Shown here: in pieces, positions 27,093-36,595 of the stretch
Position numbering within the stretch: the first letter of the stretch is position 1
How the letters are laid out: each line of letters starts with the position of its first letter
NCBI RefSeq assembly: GCF_034931125.1
Contig: NZ_JAYGHM010000004.1
Coordinates: forward strand, 135,618-199,617
DNA: 64,000 bases
Source of the DNA: Rivularia sp034931125
Lineage (GTDB): Bacteria; Cyanobacteriota; Cyanobacteriia; Cyanobacteriales; Nostocaceae
Direction: 5' to 3'
Notes under the pieces: generated by a model
Databases searched by the model: none
Told to the model about the DNA's origin: nothing
The model's input: the letters and a program-made list of their open reading frames with translations, nothing else
Position numbers and translations under genes: made by a program

Positions 27093-28796
27093 GTGACACA
27101 AGCTCTTACACAAAGTAACCGTAAGTACGACCCACGTCAGATAGCGCGGTACTATAGTTTGCGTCCTTGGCTAGGTTGGGGACGAGCGATCGCCATTTTT
27201 TTGAATTTTGCCTGGTTTATTCTGGGTTTAAAGTGGGATGAATGGTTGGGAGTAGCCGAACGTAATAAGTTGAAGCGAGCTATTCATCTACGAAAAATGC
27301 TGGTGCGTCTGGGTCCGACATTTATTAAAGTTGGTCAAGCGTTATCAACACGACCGGATTTGATCCGCAAAGATTTCCTAGACGAACTGATAAAATTGCA
27401 AGACCAATTACCACCGTTTAACAATGGTCTGGCTTTGAGGATGATTCAAAGCGAGTTGGGTCATTCAATTAAAGAAATATTTAGCGAACTTACGAGCGCT
27501 CCCGTAGCTGCTGCAAGTTTAGGTCAAGTTTACCGGGGTCGTCTATTAACTGGTGAAGAAGTCGCGGTCAAGGTACAGCGTCCGAATTTACGTCCGATTC
27601 TTTCGCTAGATTTGTATTTGATGCGTTGGGCTGCTGGTTGGTTAGCTCCTTGGCTGCCTCTAAATTTGGGACACGACTTAACATTAATAGTAGATGAGTT
27701 CGGCACCAAATTATTTGAGGAAATTGATTATTTAAACGAAGGTCGTAACGCTGAAAGGTTCGCAACTAACTTTCGCAACGATCCCCATGTCAAAGTTCCA
27801 GCGATCTATTGGCGTTATACTTCAACTCATGTTTTAACTTTAGAGTGGCTCAACGGGTTCAAGTTGACCGATACTACTCGTATCATTGCAGCAGGTTTAG
27901 ACCCGCAAGCTGTAATTGAAATCGGGGTAACTACAGGTTTACGGCAGTTATTGGAACATGGTTTCTTCCATGCTGACCCCCATCCCGGTAATTTATTCGC
28001 CATGCCGGATGGTAGGATGGGCTACATCGACTTTGGGATGATGGATCAACTTGATGAAACTACTAAAGAAACTCTTGTCGATGCGATAGTTCATCTGATT
28101 AACAAGGACTATACCGACCTAGCCCACGATTATGTAAAATTGGGTTTTCTGACTCCAGATGTAGATATTCGTCCGATTGTCCCGGCTCTCGAATCTTTGT
28201 TAGGAGATGCAATAAATCGTAACGTTGGTGACTTTAACTTCAAGACAATCACCGATGAGTTTTCTAAACTCATGTACGACTTTCCTTTCCGAGTTCCGGC
28301 AAAATTTGCTTTAATTATTCGTTCCTTGGTAACTCAAGAAGGAATTGCACTGTCGTTAAATCCCAACTTTAGAATCCTTGAAGTAGCCTATCCTTATGTA
28401 GCGCGACGGTTGCTAATGGGTGAATCTGCTCAATTGCGGCGCAGATTGCTTAACGTACTATTTAAAGATGGTAAATTCCAGTGGGAAAGATTGGAAAATA
28501 TGATTGCGATCGCTCGTACTGATAACAGTTTCGATCTGTTACCGACAGCACAAATGGGTTTACAGTATTTACTGAGCGATGAAGGTAAATTTCTCCAACA
28601 ACAGTTGGTAATTGCACTCACCGAAGACGATCGCTTGCACGCTCAAGAAGTGCAGCGCTTATGGAATCTGGTCAAAGATGATTTAAATGCATCTCGCTTA
28701 TTTGGAGCAGCGATTGGAATTTTGACTCAGTTTTCTAGAGAGCGGGTAGCAGCAATATTACCTGAATTTACAACTTCATCACTCAAGGACAGTTAG
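27093..28796 (+). CDS. ABC1/UbiB family atypical kinase
   Basis: The 567-aa protein has all ABC1 kinase marks: an N-terminal KxGQ motif (FIKVGQALSTRPDL), the Ala-rich loop PVAAASLGQVYRG, the ATP-site lysine in VAVKVQRPN, the catalytic HADPHPGNLF and the metal-binding YIDFGMMD. These kinases support prenyl-lipid (quinone, tocopherol) metabolism in membranes and plastids. Cyanobacteria carry several paralogues, so the precise role is open. The start is GTG at 27093, behind a good Shine-Dalgarno sequence. A 124-aa membrane protein gene follows after 33 bp and is probably in the same operon. Confidence 0.95.
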   Translation: MTQALTQSNRKYDPRQIARYYSLRPWLGWGRAIAIFLNFAWFILGLKWDEWLGVAERNKLKRAIHLRKMLVRLGPTFIKVGQALSTRPDLIRKDFLDELIKLQDQLPPFNNGLALRMIQSELGHSIKEIFSELTSAPVAAASLGQVYRGRLLTGEEVAVKVQRPNLRPILSLDLYLMRWAAGWLAPWLPLNLGHDLTLIVDEFGTKLFEEIDYLNEGRNAERFATNFRNDPHVKVPAIYWRYTSTHVLTLEWLNGFKLTDTTRIIAAGLDPQAVIEIGVTTGLRQLLEHGFFHADPHPGNLFAMPDGRMGYIDFGMMDQLDETTKETLVDAIVHLINKDYTDLAHDYVKLGFLTPDVDIRPIVPALESLLGDAINRNVGDFNFKTITDEFSKLMYDFPFRVPAKFALIIRSLVTQEGIALSLNPNFRILEVAYPYVARRLLMGESAQLRRRLLNVLFKDGKFQWERLENMIAIARTDNSFDLLPTAQMGLQYLLSDEGKFLQQQLVIALTEDDRLHAQEVQRLWNLVKDDLNASRLFGAAIGILTQFSRERVAAILPEFTTSSLKDS

Positions 28797-28829
28797 CCAT
28801 CGCCATATCAATAAATATCAGGAAATTCC

Positions 28830-29204
28830 ATGTATTATTTTCCCACACAACCGCCCTACTTAGTGTTAGCTATCGGCTTTTTTATTGCCGTCACTTCTGG
28901 TACAGCATTAGCCGGAACTCTGAAATTAATTACACAAACATGGCAGAAAAACGGCGCTGAAGCTAGCGCTCCTCGTTTCTCAAGTAAACAATTAATCATC
29001 CCATTCGTGGGAATTACAGCGGGAATTGGTTTATTCCTTTGTTCGGGTTTAGCAATATTTGGTTTTCCGAATTGGTTAGCTTGTGCAGTAGGTTTACCAA
29101 TTACTCTTCTCACCTGCATATTAACTGGTCTGCAATTGGGAAGCATGATGACTTACGCAGAAAGTCGAGGATTTAAATCTTTAGATTTAGATTCTTTTAG
29201 TTAG
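28830..29204 (+). CDS. Small membrane protein downstream of the ABC1 kinase
   Basis: The 124-aa protein has three hydrophobic helices (about residues 10-32, 55-78 and 82-108) with conserved Gly and Pro, and a polar 30-residue loop after the first. It ends SLDLDSFS. I do not recognise a domain name; it looks like a conserved cyanobacterial membrane protein. The 33-bp distance to the kinase gene suggests co-transcription and possibly a shared task in membrane lipid or quinone metabolism (inference). Confidence 0.75.
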   Translation: MYYFPTQPPYLVLAIGFFIAVTSGTALAGTLKLITQTWQKNGAEASAPRFSSKQLIIPFVGITAGIGLFLCSGLAIFGFPNWLACAVGLPITLLTCILTGLQLGSMMTYAESRGFKSLDLDSFS

Positions 29205-29408
29205 AAATCATCAGTTTTGATTTAGCTGTTCGTCGTTTGCAGGTTGCTTTTTAATCGAAAGTAATTTCTGAGCGGCGAATATTTTATTTATATCTGTTAA
29301 TTGACAATTTTAAAAAATACGTAAAAATACAGTAGCCATATTGTATATAATTTATGTCAAAATTATTTAAATTACTATAGTTGTTTTTGCATCAATATAT
29401 CTCTATTC

Positions 29409-29520
29409 CTTGTTCCCAGGCACAGCGGGGGGAATACAATTGTAGAGGATCTGCCTACTAGGCTGTGTACTTGAGGCAGAGCCTCAATTCATGGGTTCCC
29501 AGCCGGAGTCTGGGAACTAG
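29409..29520. repeat. 110-bp repeat, copy 1 (TTCCCAGGCACAGCGGGGGG)
   Basis: It starts TTCCCAGGCACAGCGGGGGG and ends with the hairpin GTTCCCAGCCGGAGTCTGGGAAC. Inside, GAGGCAGAGCCTC is a palindrome. Its outer ends (TTCCCAGGC and GTCTGGGAAC) are inverted, so it resembles a non-autonomous mobile repeat. Confidence 0.8.
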
Positions 29521-29565
29521 TCCACCGTCCCGTCAGTACAAATAAATTGTATGAAAAAATTCTTG

Positions 29566-29670
29566 TTTCCAGGCACAGCGGGGGGAATACATATCAAGAG
29601 GCTCTGCCTATTAGTGTACTTGAGTCAGAGCCTCAATTCATGGGTTCCCAGCCGGAGTCTGGGAACTAGT
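29566..29670. repeat. 110-bp repeat, copy 2
   Basis: A second copy in the same orientation, nearly identical except for a few substitutions and small deletions in the middle (agaggctctgcctattag). Together with copy 1 it forms a direct pair about 50 bp apart. Confidence 0.8.
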
Positions 29671-29740
29671 TAATAATTGTAATTGGTGCATTCGGTGGAT
29701 TTAAAACAACTTCTTAATATTTAAGGATAATTATTAAATT

Positions 29741-30619
29741 ATGAATTTAGAACAAAATTTTTGTATTTGTACTTATGTTGCTGGTAAAACATATCGTTCT
29801 TTAGCAAAAAACTTAATTGGTGATTTAGCAAAATATGCCCCGGAAATTCCTTTTATAATTTATACAGATAAACCACAAGATTTTCAAAACTACAGTAATG
29901 TCTTGGTATTTGCACATAAAAGACAGGGAGTGCTATATTACCACGAACGCAGATTTGCGATTCAAAAAGCACTATCAATGTTTCAATCTTGTATGTACAT
30001 TGATTCAGATGTGCGAATTTGCGCTCCCATACCCCAGCAAGAATGGCTTCCAGGAATCACAGCTAGAAGCTGCACCAGTATGATCAAGCATTTTCAAGAA
30101 AGAATTAATAAAACCAATCCACCATCTGTAACTGCGGTAAAGAAGTTTGAGTTTTTCAAAAAAATGGCTGAAAAGTTGGGTGTTGATATAGAAACTGAAA
30201 AAGTTACATGGATAAATGAGTTTTTATTTGTTGTGACTAGGGATTCTGGAAAAGAACAAGAATTTTTGAAAAATTGGGAAAAAATAGCCCTTTATGCTGA
30301 AGTAAATGGACTTCATAAACATCCTGCTTATGCAATGGGGTTAGCAGCAACTAAAGCTAATTTTGAAGTGAGACACGATGTCATGGAAGGGGTTGACTTT
30401 TTTGATGATCGAATAGAAAAAATTAGGATTTCCAAAGGACAAGCAAGTTCAAAGGATAAGCTAAAATATTTTGCAGTTCAGAATAAAATCGAAAATCCTG
30501 GTCATTCTGTTTTGAAAAAGATCGTGAAAAAGGCAAATAAGTATGTTGAGTATTCATATCATTCAATACGTCTTAAAATTACCGCTATGTTGAACGATTA
30601 TAATTTTTATTATCGATAA
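29741..30619 (+). CDS. Glycosyltransferase-like protein (GT-A type)
   Basis: The 292-aa protein starts like a nucleotide-diphospho-sugar transferase, with the strands FCICTYVAGKTYRSLA and IPFIIYTDKP, followed by a DxD metal motif in MYIDSDVRI (about residue 90). GT-A enzymes of this sort transfer sugars to glycans on the cytoplasmic side. No other glycan gene is adjacent, so the acceptor is unknown. The base composition is more AT-rich than nearby housekeeping genes, and it is preceded by mobile-like repeats, which may hint at transfer (inference). A terminator follows at 30667. Confidence 0.75.
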   Translation: MNLEQNFCICTYVAGKTYRSLAKNLIGDLAKYAPEIPFIIYTDKPQDFQNYSNVLVFAHKRQGVLYYHERRFAIQKALSMFQSCMYIDSDVRICAPIPQQEWLPGITARSCTSMIKHFQERINKTNPPSVTAVKKFEFFKKMAEKLGVDIETEKVTWINEFLFVVTRDSGKEQEFLKNWEKIALYAEVNGLHKHPAYAMGLAATKANFEVRHDVMEGVDFFDDRIEKIRISKGQASSKDKLKYFAVQNKIENPGHSVLKKIVKKANKYVEYSYHSIRLKITAMLNDYNFYYR

Positions 30620-30666
30620 TCTTTTTTATTGCTGTTACTATAATTTAGCCTCAAGCTTACCTTTTA

Positions 30667-30695
30667 CCCTCTTCTGATTTTAGGAGAGGGAATTT
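30667..30695 (+). terminator. Intrinsic terminator after the glycosyltransferase gene
   Basis: CCCTCTTCT pairs with AGGAGAGGG (8 of 9 bp) and is followed by AATTTTG. It lies about 48 bp after the stop codon. Confidence 0.6.
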
Positions 30696-30817
30696 TGTAT
30701 GTTATTTGATCCATATTATTTCTTCTATATTCTCTTCCCTTAGCAGCTTCTTTTTCGCACAACTTACGCTAATCTTAGAAAAAGGAACTGAAGAACCATA
30801 ATTGATCAAATATATAT

Positions 30818-31804
30818 ATGAATAAAATAGATTATCTGCGTATAAGTTTAATCGACCGCTGTAACTTCCGCTGTCATTATTGCGTACCAGAAGGTACAAA
30901 ACTTGATTATATCTTACAACAGCAATTACTGAGTTACGAAGAGTTATTAACTTTACTAAAAGAAGTATTTATCCCGTTAGGATTTACTAAATTTCGTCTT
31001 ACCGGAGGGGAACCATTATTACGTCCGGGGATAATTGATTTTGTTCGAGAAGTTGCAGCACTACCTCAATGTAGCGATCTAGCAATGACAACGAATGGTT
31101 TTTTGTTAGATAAGTTAGCCTCACCACTTTTTGATGCTGGTTTGCGACGAATTAATATTAGCCTTGATTCGCTTAATCCAGAAATTTTTGACAAAATGAT
31201 TGGTAATGGGGGAAAATCGCGTTGGCAGCAAACTTGGCAAGGAATTCAAACAGCTTATGAGGTTGGTTTCAATCCTTTAAAGTTGAATGTAGTGATTCTT
31301 CGAGGTCTGAATGATTCGGAAATACTCGATTTAGCTGCTTTAACTATTGAACGTAATTGGCACGTTCGTTTTATTGAATTTATGCCAATTGGTAATAATA
31401 AACTATTTGATGAATGTGCTTGGATTCCTTCAGCAGAATTACGTCAAAATATATCGCAAAAGTTTGGTTTAATTGAATCCAGTATTAAAGGGAATGGTCC
31501 GGCTGATGTTTTCAAGATTCCCGGTGCTAAAGGTACTTTAGGATTTATCTCGCAAATGTCAGAATGTTTTTGTGATAAATGCAACCGCATTCGTTTATCT
31601 GCTGATGGTTGGTTGCGTCCTTGCTTATTAAATGAAACTGGGGAGATTAATTTAAAAGATGCTTTACGTAATGGAGTTGATTGCGATCGATTAAAAGAGC
31701 AAGTCAGAAATTTGCTGTTACTCAAAGAAGAAATTAATTTTAAAGAGCGAGATATGGGAACAGATGGTGTTTATGGTCGTACCATGTCACAAATTGGTGG
31801 TTGA
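30818..31804 (+). CDS. moaA: GTP 3',8-cyclase MoaA
   Basis: The 328-aa radical SAM enzyme makes the first step of molybdenum cofactor synthesis, from GTP to 3',8-cyclo-7,8-dihydro-GTP. It has the N-terminal cluster motif CNFRCHYC, the GGEPLLRPG motif, the C-terminal cluster motif CDKCNRIRLS ending with a third Cys in WLRPC, and the C-terminal Gly-Gly tail (SQIGG) known to be needed for activity. All are intact and the length is standard. No other moa gene is adjacent; two perfect hairpins follow the stop. Confidence 0.97.
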   Translation: MNKIDYLRISLIDRCNFRCHYCVPEGTKLDYILQQQLLSYEELLTLLKEVFIPLGFTKFRLTGGEPLLRPGIIDFVREVAALPQCSDLAMTTNGFLLDKLASPLFDAGLRRINISLDSLNPEIFDKMIGNGGKSRWQQTWQGIQTAYEVGFNPLKLNVVILRGLNDSEILDLAALTIERNWHVRFIEFMPIGNNKLFDECAWIPSAELRQNISQKFGLIESSIKGNGPADVFKIPGAKGTLGFISQMSECFCDKCNRIRLSADGWLRPCLLNETGEINLKDALRNGVDCDRLKEQVRNLLLLKEEINFKERDMGTDGVYGRTMSQIGG

Positions 31805-31827
31805 TGGAACAAGGAATTTTTATCCGT

Positions 31828-31876
31828 CTGGGACTGTAAGTCCCAGTCTCATAGCCAAAGTCCTCTAAAGAGGACT
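31828..31876. terminator. Two hairpins after moaA
   Basis: CTGGGACT-GTA-AGTCCCAG (31828-31846) and AGTCCTCT-AA-AGAGGACT (31859-31876) are perfect 8-bp stems. They may terminate moaA and/or the convergent transporter operon. Neither has a long T run, so they could also be dispersed repeats. Confidence 0.5.
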
Positions 31877-32012
31877 AGTAGCGGATCTAATGTGTATCTC
31901 TCAATTAACAATATGACGTAGTGATAATACTTAAAGCGTTATGGGGTGGGTATCCCTGCCCGTCCGATCGCATTTAATTGAGATAAAATCAGCGATGATT
32001 TACCGTATTTAA

Positions 32013-33050
32013 TTACTCCGAAAAAACTTTTACGGCATTATCTACTATTGATATTTTTACAGATATTCCTTCAGGTAATACTGTATCGGTCATTGTTCTC
32101 GCATGAATTTCTCTACCGGAAGCAGTTTCCAAACAATAGCGGTATTCTCGTCCTAAAAATCGTCGTTTGGTAATCTTTACTTTCGCATTTGTATCTGGGT
32201 TTAAAATTAAGTCTTCTTGACGAATCATGATTTCTCCCGTGTCGCGATCGCGTTTACTATCTATTTCAAAATCGCCAATTTCTGTTTGCCAAATATTACC
32301 TTGACGACGAGCAGGTAAAAAGTTAGCTTGAGTCACAAATTCTGCGACAAAGCGGGATGCAGGATGGCTGTAGACTTCTTCTGGGGTACCAATTTGTTCC
32401 AAATGTCCCTGACGCATCACTCCAACCACATCTGCGATCGCAAGGGCTTCTTCTTGGTCGTGGGTAATAAAAATCGCCGAAGTTCCAGCACGTTTAAGGA
32501 TATCTCGGATTTCTTCTCGCAGTTGTAATCTAACTTGAATATCAAGATTACAGAGTGGTTCGTCCAAAAGCATCAGTTTTGGTTGGGGTGCTAAAGCACG
32601 AGCTAAAGCAACTCTTTGCTGCTGTCCTCCGGAAAGTTCGTAAGGATAACGTTGTTCTAATGTTTCTAGTCTTACTAAGTTTAAAACGTCGGCAACTCTT
32701 TTTTTTGTTTGATGTTTATCTAATTTCAATCCGAAACCAACATTTTGGGCTACGGTTAGATGGGGAAAAAGGGCGTAATCTTGAAAGACAATGCCAATAT
32801 CACGTTTTTCTGGTGGTATCCAAGTCATAGGACAGCAAACTTTGCGATCGGCAATTTTAATTTCTCCGGTTTGCGGATATTCAAAACCACCAATTATTCG
32901 CAGTAATGTTGTTTTACCACAACCTGATGGACCTAATAATGCGAGGATATCTCCTTGTTGTAATGTGAAAGAAATATTATTTACCGCCGGAATTTTACTT
33001 TCTGTAAATGATTTGGTTATATTTTGTAAGTCGAGAATTTCTGGTTGCAT
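32013..33050 (-). CDS. Ferric-iron type ABC transporter, ATP-binding subunit
   Basis: The start is placed at the ATG at 33050 (MQPEILDLQNITKSF), giving 345 aa; the frame is open further upstream, but that part is not ABC-like. Walker A GPSGCGKTT, Q-loop VFQDYALFPH, signature LSGGQQQRVALARAL, Walker B LMLLDEPL and H-loop ITHDQEEA are intact, and a C-terminal TOBE-like part (EIMIRQEDLILNP) follows. It energises uptake by the permease and binding protein encoded just upstream, the Fbp/Fut/Sfu system. It is the last gene of the three, about 218 bp after the permease. Confidence 0.92.
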   Translation of the reverse strand: MQPEILDLQNITKSFTESKIPAVNNISFTLQQGDILALLGPSGCGKTTLLRIIGGFEYPQTGEIKIADRKVCCPMTWIPPEKRDIGIVFQDYALFPHLTVAQNVGFGLKLDKHQTKKRVADVLNLVRLETLEQRYPYELSGGQQQRVALARALAPQPKLMLLDEPLCNLDIQVRLQLREEIRDILKRAGTSAIFITHDQEEALAIADVVGVMRQGHLEQIGTPEEVYSHPASRFVAEFVTQANFLPARRQGNIWQTEIGDFEIDSKRDRDTGEIMIRQEDLILNPDTNAKVKITKRRFLGREYRYCLETASGREIHARTMTDTVLPEGISVKISIVDNAVKVFSE

Positions 33051-33267
33051 GAGTAAATCGATTTTAGAATTTAGATTGAAAGGGTTAAGCAGTTCGGACT
33101 TGAAAATTATAATTGGGACAAGGGAGTAGGGGTAAGGCTTTGTTGACGCGCAAGTATATTTTTGAAAAGCCTTATTTACATTTTGTGCCAACTTACTTAA
33201 GAGTTAAATAAAATTGCGATCGGTTGAAGTGATTTGTTCAGCAAATGCAATTGATAATTTATACTTT

Positions 33268-34845
33268 TCAATTAGCTTTTTCTTGAGATAACACAATAAA
33301 TGTTGAAGCCATCGATACTGCTAATATCATTAATGAAGCTGCTGCGGCATCTGCAAAATCAACGTTTTCTGTGGCTTTCCAAATTTCTACTGCTAAAGTA
33401 TCAAAACCTATTGGTGATAGCAGCATAGTCGCGGGTAATTCTTTCATTACGGTAATAAAAACTAATATTGTTCCGCTTAAAATACCGGGAGTTACTAACG
33501 GTAAGGTGACTTGTTTTAAAGTCTGCCAGGATGATTTCCCTAAACTACGCGCTGCTTCTTCTACTTGAGGATTTACCTGTAATAAGGAAGTACGTACAGT
33601 TCCAACTGATTGCTGCAAAAATAATATTAAATAAGCAAAAATTAGCATTGGTAAAGTTTGATATAAAAAAGGTAAATAGTTAGCACCAAAAAATACCAAC
33701 GATAGAGCAACAACAATTCCTGGTACTCCAAAACAAATGTATGTAGAACGCTCAACTAAAGCAATAATTTTGGAGGGGAAGCGTACTGATAAAATGGCAA
33801 TTGGTAAGGCAAATAAAGTTGTAATAATTGCTGCTAAACCTGCTACGGTAATTGAATTCAAAGTTGGTTGTAGTAAATCGATAAATGTATAGTCGGTTAG
33901 CAAACCCTGAATCAACCAAAATGAAATGGTAATTAGGGGTAGTACCACACCGAAAAAACTAATTAACGCGCAAAAAGCTAGGGCTGGTAACTTCCATACC
34001 CCTAATTTAATCGGTTGTGCCGGACGAAATGATGCAGAACCGCGAGTGTAGTAACCAGCACGGGAACGCATTCGGTATTCTAGCCACAAGATAAACATGA
34101 CTATAGTTACCAACATCAAAGATAAAGCTGCCGCTGCATCGCGGTTAAAGCTGGCTTTGTATTGGACAAAAATCGCCTGTGTAAAGGCATCAAACTGCAT
34201 TAAGGAAGGAGTGCCAAAGTCTCGCAAGGCATATAATGCTACTAATAACCCCCCGGTAATCAATGATGGATACAGTTGCGGTAACACTACCATTATAAAA
34301 GTTTCTCTGCTGTTATAACCCATACTGCGAGCGGCTTCTTCCAAAGATGGATCTAAACCCTGCAAAGCCGATCGCAAACTTAACAACATATAGGGATAAG
34401 TAAACAAAGTCAATGCAAAAATAGCACCAAACCAACCATAAATAGATGGTAATTCTTCTATACCCAAAGGTGCGAGTAGAAGTTGCACAAAACTACCTCT
34501 TGGAGCAAAAGCCGCAATTAACGCAAAACTGCCGACATAACTAGGAACAGCTAAAGGTAATGTAGTTAATACCAACCAAAAACGCCGTTTTGGTAAATCG
34601 GTTCGCACCGTCAAAAATGCCAAAGGTACTGAAATTAGTGCAGAAAAGAAGGCTACAGTCAACATCAAGACAACACTATTGAACAAAATTATCAGATTTT
34701 GCTGCCGAGTGAATAATTGCCGCAACTCCTCACTACCAACATAAGCTGCACGAAACACCAGATAAAACAACGGTAAGGTAATCGCGATCGCTACCACAAC
34801 TGCCGCTATTGTCAGAAATAATGGAGGACGAATCGCCTTTGACAC
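33268..34845 (-). CDS. Ferric-iron type ABC transporter, permease subunit
   Basis: The protein has two copies of the binding-protein-dependent permease domain in one chain, about 12 helices, with EAA-type loops EEAARSMGYNSRETF and EEAARSLGKSSWQTL. This double-length form is typical of Fbp/Sfu iron permeases. I choose the GTG at 34845, nine bases after a GGAG box, giving 525 aa starting MSKAIRPPL. An upstream ATG at 34959 would add 38 Pro/Ser-rich residues that are read from a G-rich tandem repeat and are unlikely to be real. The three transporter genes share orientation. Confidence 0.9.
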   Translation of the reverse strand: MSKAIRPPLFLTIAAVVVAIAITLPLFYLVFRAAYVGSEELRQLFTRQQNLIILFNSVVLMLTVAFFSALISVPLAFLTVRTDLPKRRFWLVLTTLPLAVPSYVGSFALIAAFAPRGSFVQLLLAPLGIEELPSIYGWFGAIFALTLFTYPYMLLSLRSALQGLDPSLEEAARSMGYNSRETFIMVVLPQLYPSLITGGLLVALYALRDFGTPSLMQFDAFTQAIFVQYKASFNRDAAAALSLMLVTIVMFILWLEYRMRSRAGYYTRGSASFRPAQPIKLGVWKLPALAFCALISFFGVVLPLITISFWLIQGLLTDYTFIDLLQPTLNSITVAGLAAIITTLFALPIAILSVRFPSKIIALVERSTYICFGVPGIVVALSLVFFGANYLPFLYQTLPMLIFAYLILFLQQSVGTVRTSLLQVNPQVEEAARSLGKSSWQTLKQVTLPLVTPGILSGTILVFITVMKELPATMLLSPIGFDTLAVEIWKATENVDFADAAAASLMILAVSMASTFIVLSQEKAN

Positions 34846-34861
34846 TTTTTGATACTCCGTA

Positions 34862-34952
34862 TAAGGGGATGGGGGGATGGGGAGAGGGGGGGACAAGGGG
34901 ATGGGGGGACAAGGGGATGGGGGGACAAGGGGACAAGGGGATGGGGGGACAA
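34862..34952. repeat. G-rich tandem repeat upstream of the permease gene
   Basis: Repeats of GGGGATGG, GGGGACAA and related units lie between the binding-protein gene and the permease. On the minus strand they read as Pro/Ser-rich codons, producing a spurious N-terminal extension of the permease. Confidence 0.9.
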
Positions 34953-35057
34953 TTACCAATTACCAATAATTAATTCCTAACTCCTAATTCCTAACTCTCT
35001 AATCCAAAATCTATTGACGCGGAAGCGTCTTCCCGCAGGGTAATCTAAAATCCAAAA

Positions 35058-36059
35058 TTAAAGGACTTGTGCTTTTTGCAGTAACTTTAAGGTTTCGTCT
35101 AAACTTGACAGTTTGGATAAGTCAATTTTTGGAGGATTGAGTTTACTTAAAGGTACTAATCCACTTGATGCTTCTACTCCTTTTACCAAAGGATATTCGT
35201 TAGTTTCGGTAGCAAAATATTTCTGCGCTGTGGGACTCAGCATATATTTGATAAATGCTTGAGCATCTTCTTTTTGGTCGGTGCTTTTGAGAATTGCGAG
35301 TCCTGCAACGTTAATCATTGCCCCTACATCTCCATTAGTAAAGTGATGAGCGACGGGGAAGTTCGGTTCGTCTTTTGTAAAACGGGGTAGATAATAATGA
35401 TTTACTAATCCCAGTTGCACTTCACCCCGTCCTAAAGCTTTAACTATTGCCACATTGTTTCCGTATTTTTTGACATCGTTGGCTTTCATCGCTTTCAACC
35501 ATAAGACTGTCTTTTCTTCACCTTCTACAACTCGCATCGCGGTCACAAATGACTGAAAGGAACCGTTTGTAGGGGCCCAAGCAACTTTTCCGCGCCATTT
35601 TGGCTGGGTTAATTCCCAAACTGTTTTCGGCAACTCGCTTTGCTTAACTAGTTTTGTATTGTAGTCAACTACACGAGCGCGTCCGGAAGCTCCTACCCAA
35701 TTTCCCGTAGGTGAATGGAACCGAGAATCTACTTCGTTAAGTACTTCTGAAGCAATGGGTAAAGTAATTTGTTTCTGTTCCAAAGCTCCCAAAGCTCCCG
35801 CATCTTGCCCAAAAAACACATCCGCTTTACTATTTTCACCTTCCTCCAAAAGCGCGATCGCAAGTTCAGATGTTTCACCGTAACGCACCTCAATATCCAT
35901 TTTTAGGTCTTTTTGGGCTTGTTCAATTAAGGGGGAAACCAGCTTGTTGCTTCTACCGGAATATACAACGAGAGTTTTGGGCTTATTACTAACTGCTTCA
36001 CACCCAGTACAAATAGCTAAAAAAGCAATCAACCCCGTTAACAATAATTTTTGTCGCAT
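35058..36059 (-). CDS. Ferric-iron type ABC transporter, substrate-binding lipoprotein
   Basis: The 333-aa protein has a lipoprotein signal peptide with the lipobox LAICTGC (Cys about residue 19), so it is anchored outside the cytoplasmic membrane. The mature part begins KTLVVYSGRSNKLVSPLIEQ, and the paired tyrosines of VNHYYLPR are in the place of iron-ligand Tyr in FbpA/FutA proteins. It binds Fe(III) for the permease and ATPase genes that follow on the same strand. Iron control by Fur is expected from family knowledge; an AT-rich palindrome upstream is only weakly suggestive. It is full length. Confidence 0.9.
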   Translation of the reverse strand: MRQKLLLTGLIAFLAICTGCEAVSNKPKTLVVYSGRSNKLVSPLIEQAQKDLKMDIEVRYGETSELAIALLEEGENSKADVFFGQDAGALGALEQKQITLPIASEVLNEVDSRFHSPTGNWVGASGRARVVDYNTKLVKQSELPKTVWELTQPKWRGKVAWAPTNGSFQSFVTAMRVVEGEEKTVLWLKAMKANDVKKYGNNVAIVKALGRGEVQLGLVNHYYLPRFTKDEPNFPVAHHFTNGDVGAMINVAGLAILKSTDQKEDAQAFIKYMLSPTAQKYFATETNEYPLVKGVEASSGLVPLSKLNPPKIDLSKLSSLDETLKLLQKAQVL

Positions 36060-36595
36060 TTTTTAATTTTTTCTCCAGTAAAATTATTAGCTATTTCCAG
36101 TTAAGTCATCAAGCCATCACGCATAAGACCTCTGCATGAAGCAGTACCTCATAACGCCAAAAAGCTCGTTGATATCAGCATAGAGGCATCAACAAAAGTT
36201 AGTTTAACTACCGTTGCAGTTTTCTCTGCGTGAAAAAAACTTAATATTTGCTTCAATAACGCAGAACTAACTTCTATCAGATTTTTATCTATAGCTTCAC
36301 AATATACTCTACTTAACGATAAGTTTTGTCAACTATAATTGATTATATAACGATTAAAGTTCCTGTAAAGCTGTCTTTATGGTTGGATTTTTAAATTTTA
36401 TTCTCACTTACTAGCGCGATCGCCAACAGAAAGTCCGGTTTTGGCACTGAAAGTATATTTCCCGTAGAATAAACAAAGATAAGATTGCGTGTTCCCTACA
36501 AGTTACGTTTTAATTGAGCGATATCAACAAAATCTTGCAACGTAACTCATATCCCAATTAACCATTCATCAAAGTCTAGATGCAATACTGCCTAA
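36060..36595. other. Spacer upstream of the iron transporter operon
   Basis: About 535 bp without a gene. TATAATTGATTATA (36334-36347) is a near-perfect palindrome about 275 bp upstream of the binding-protein gene and might be a Fur-type or other operator, but it is AT-only and far away. A HIP1-like GCGATCGCC lies near 36416. Confidence 0.45.

Larger units (their letters stand above)
29205..29740. other. Spacer carrying a direct pair of repeats
   Basis: About 540 bp. Half of it is the two 110-bp repeat copies listed separately. The rest is AT-rich, with no gene or RNA visible. Confidence 0.7.

Noticed and set aside
33051..33191. N-terminal extension of the iron transporter ATPase
   Set aside because: The 47 extra residues are not ABC-like, and the ATG at 33050 gives the standard start just before the first strand.
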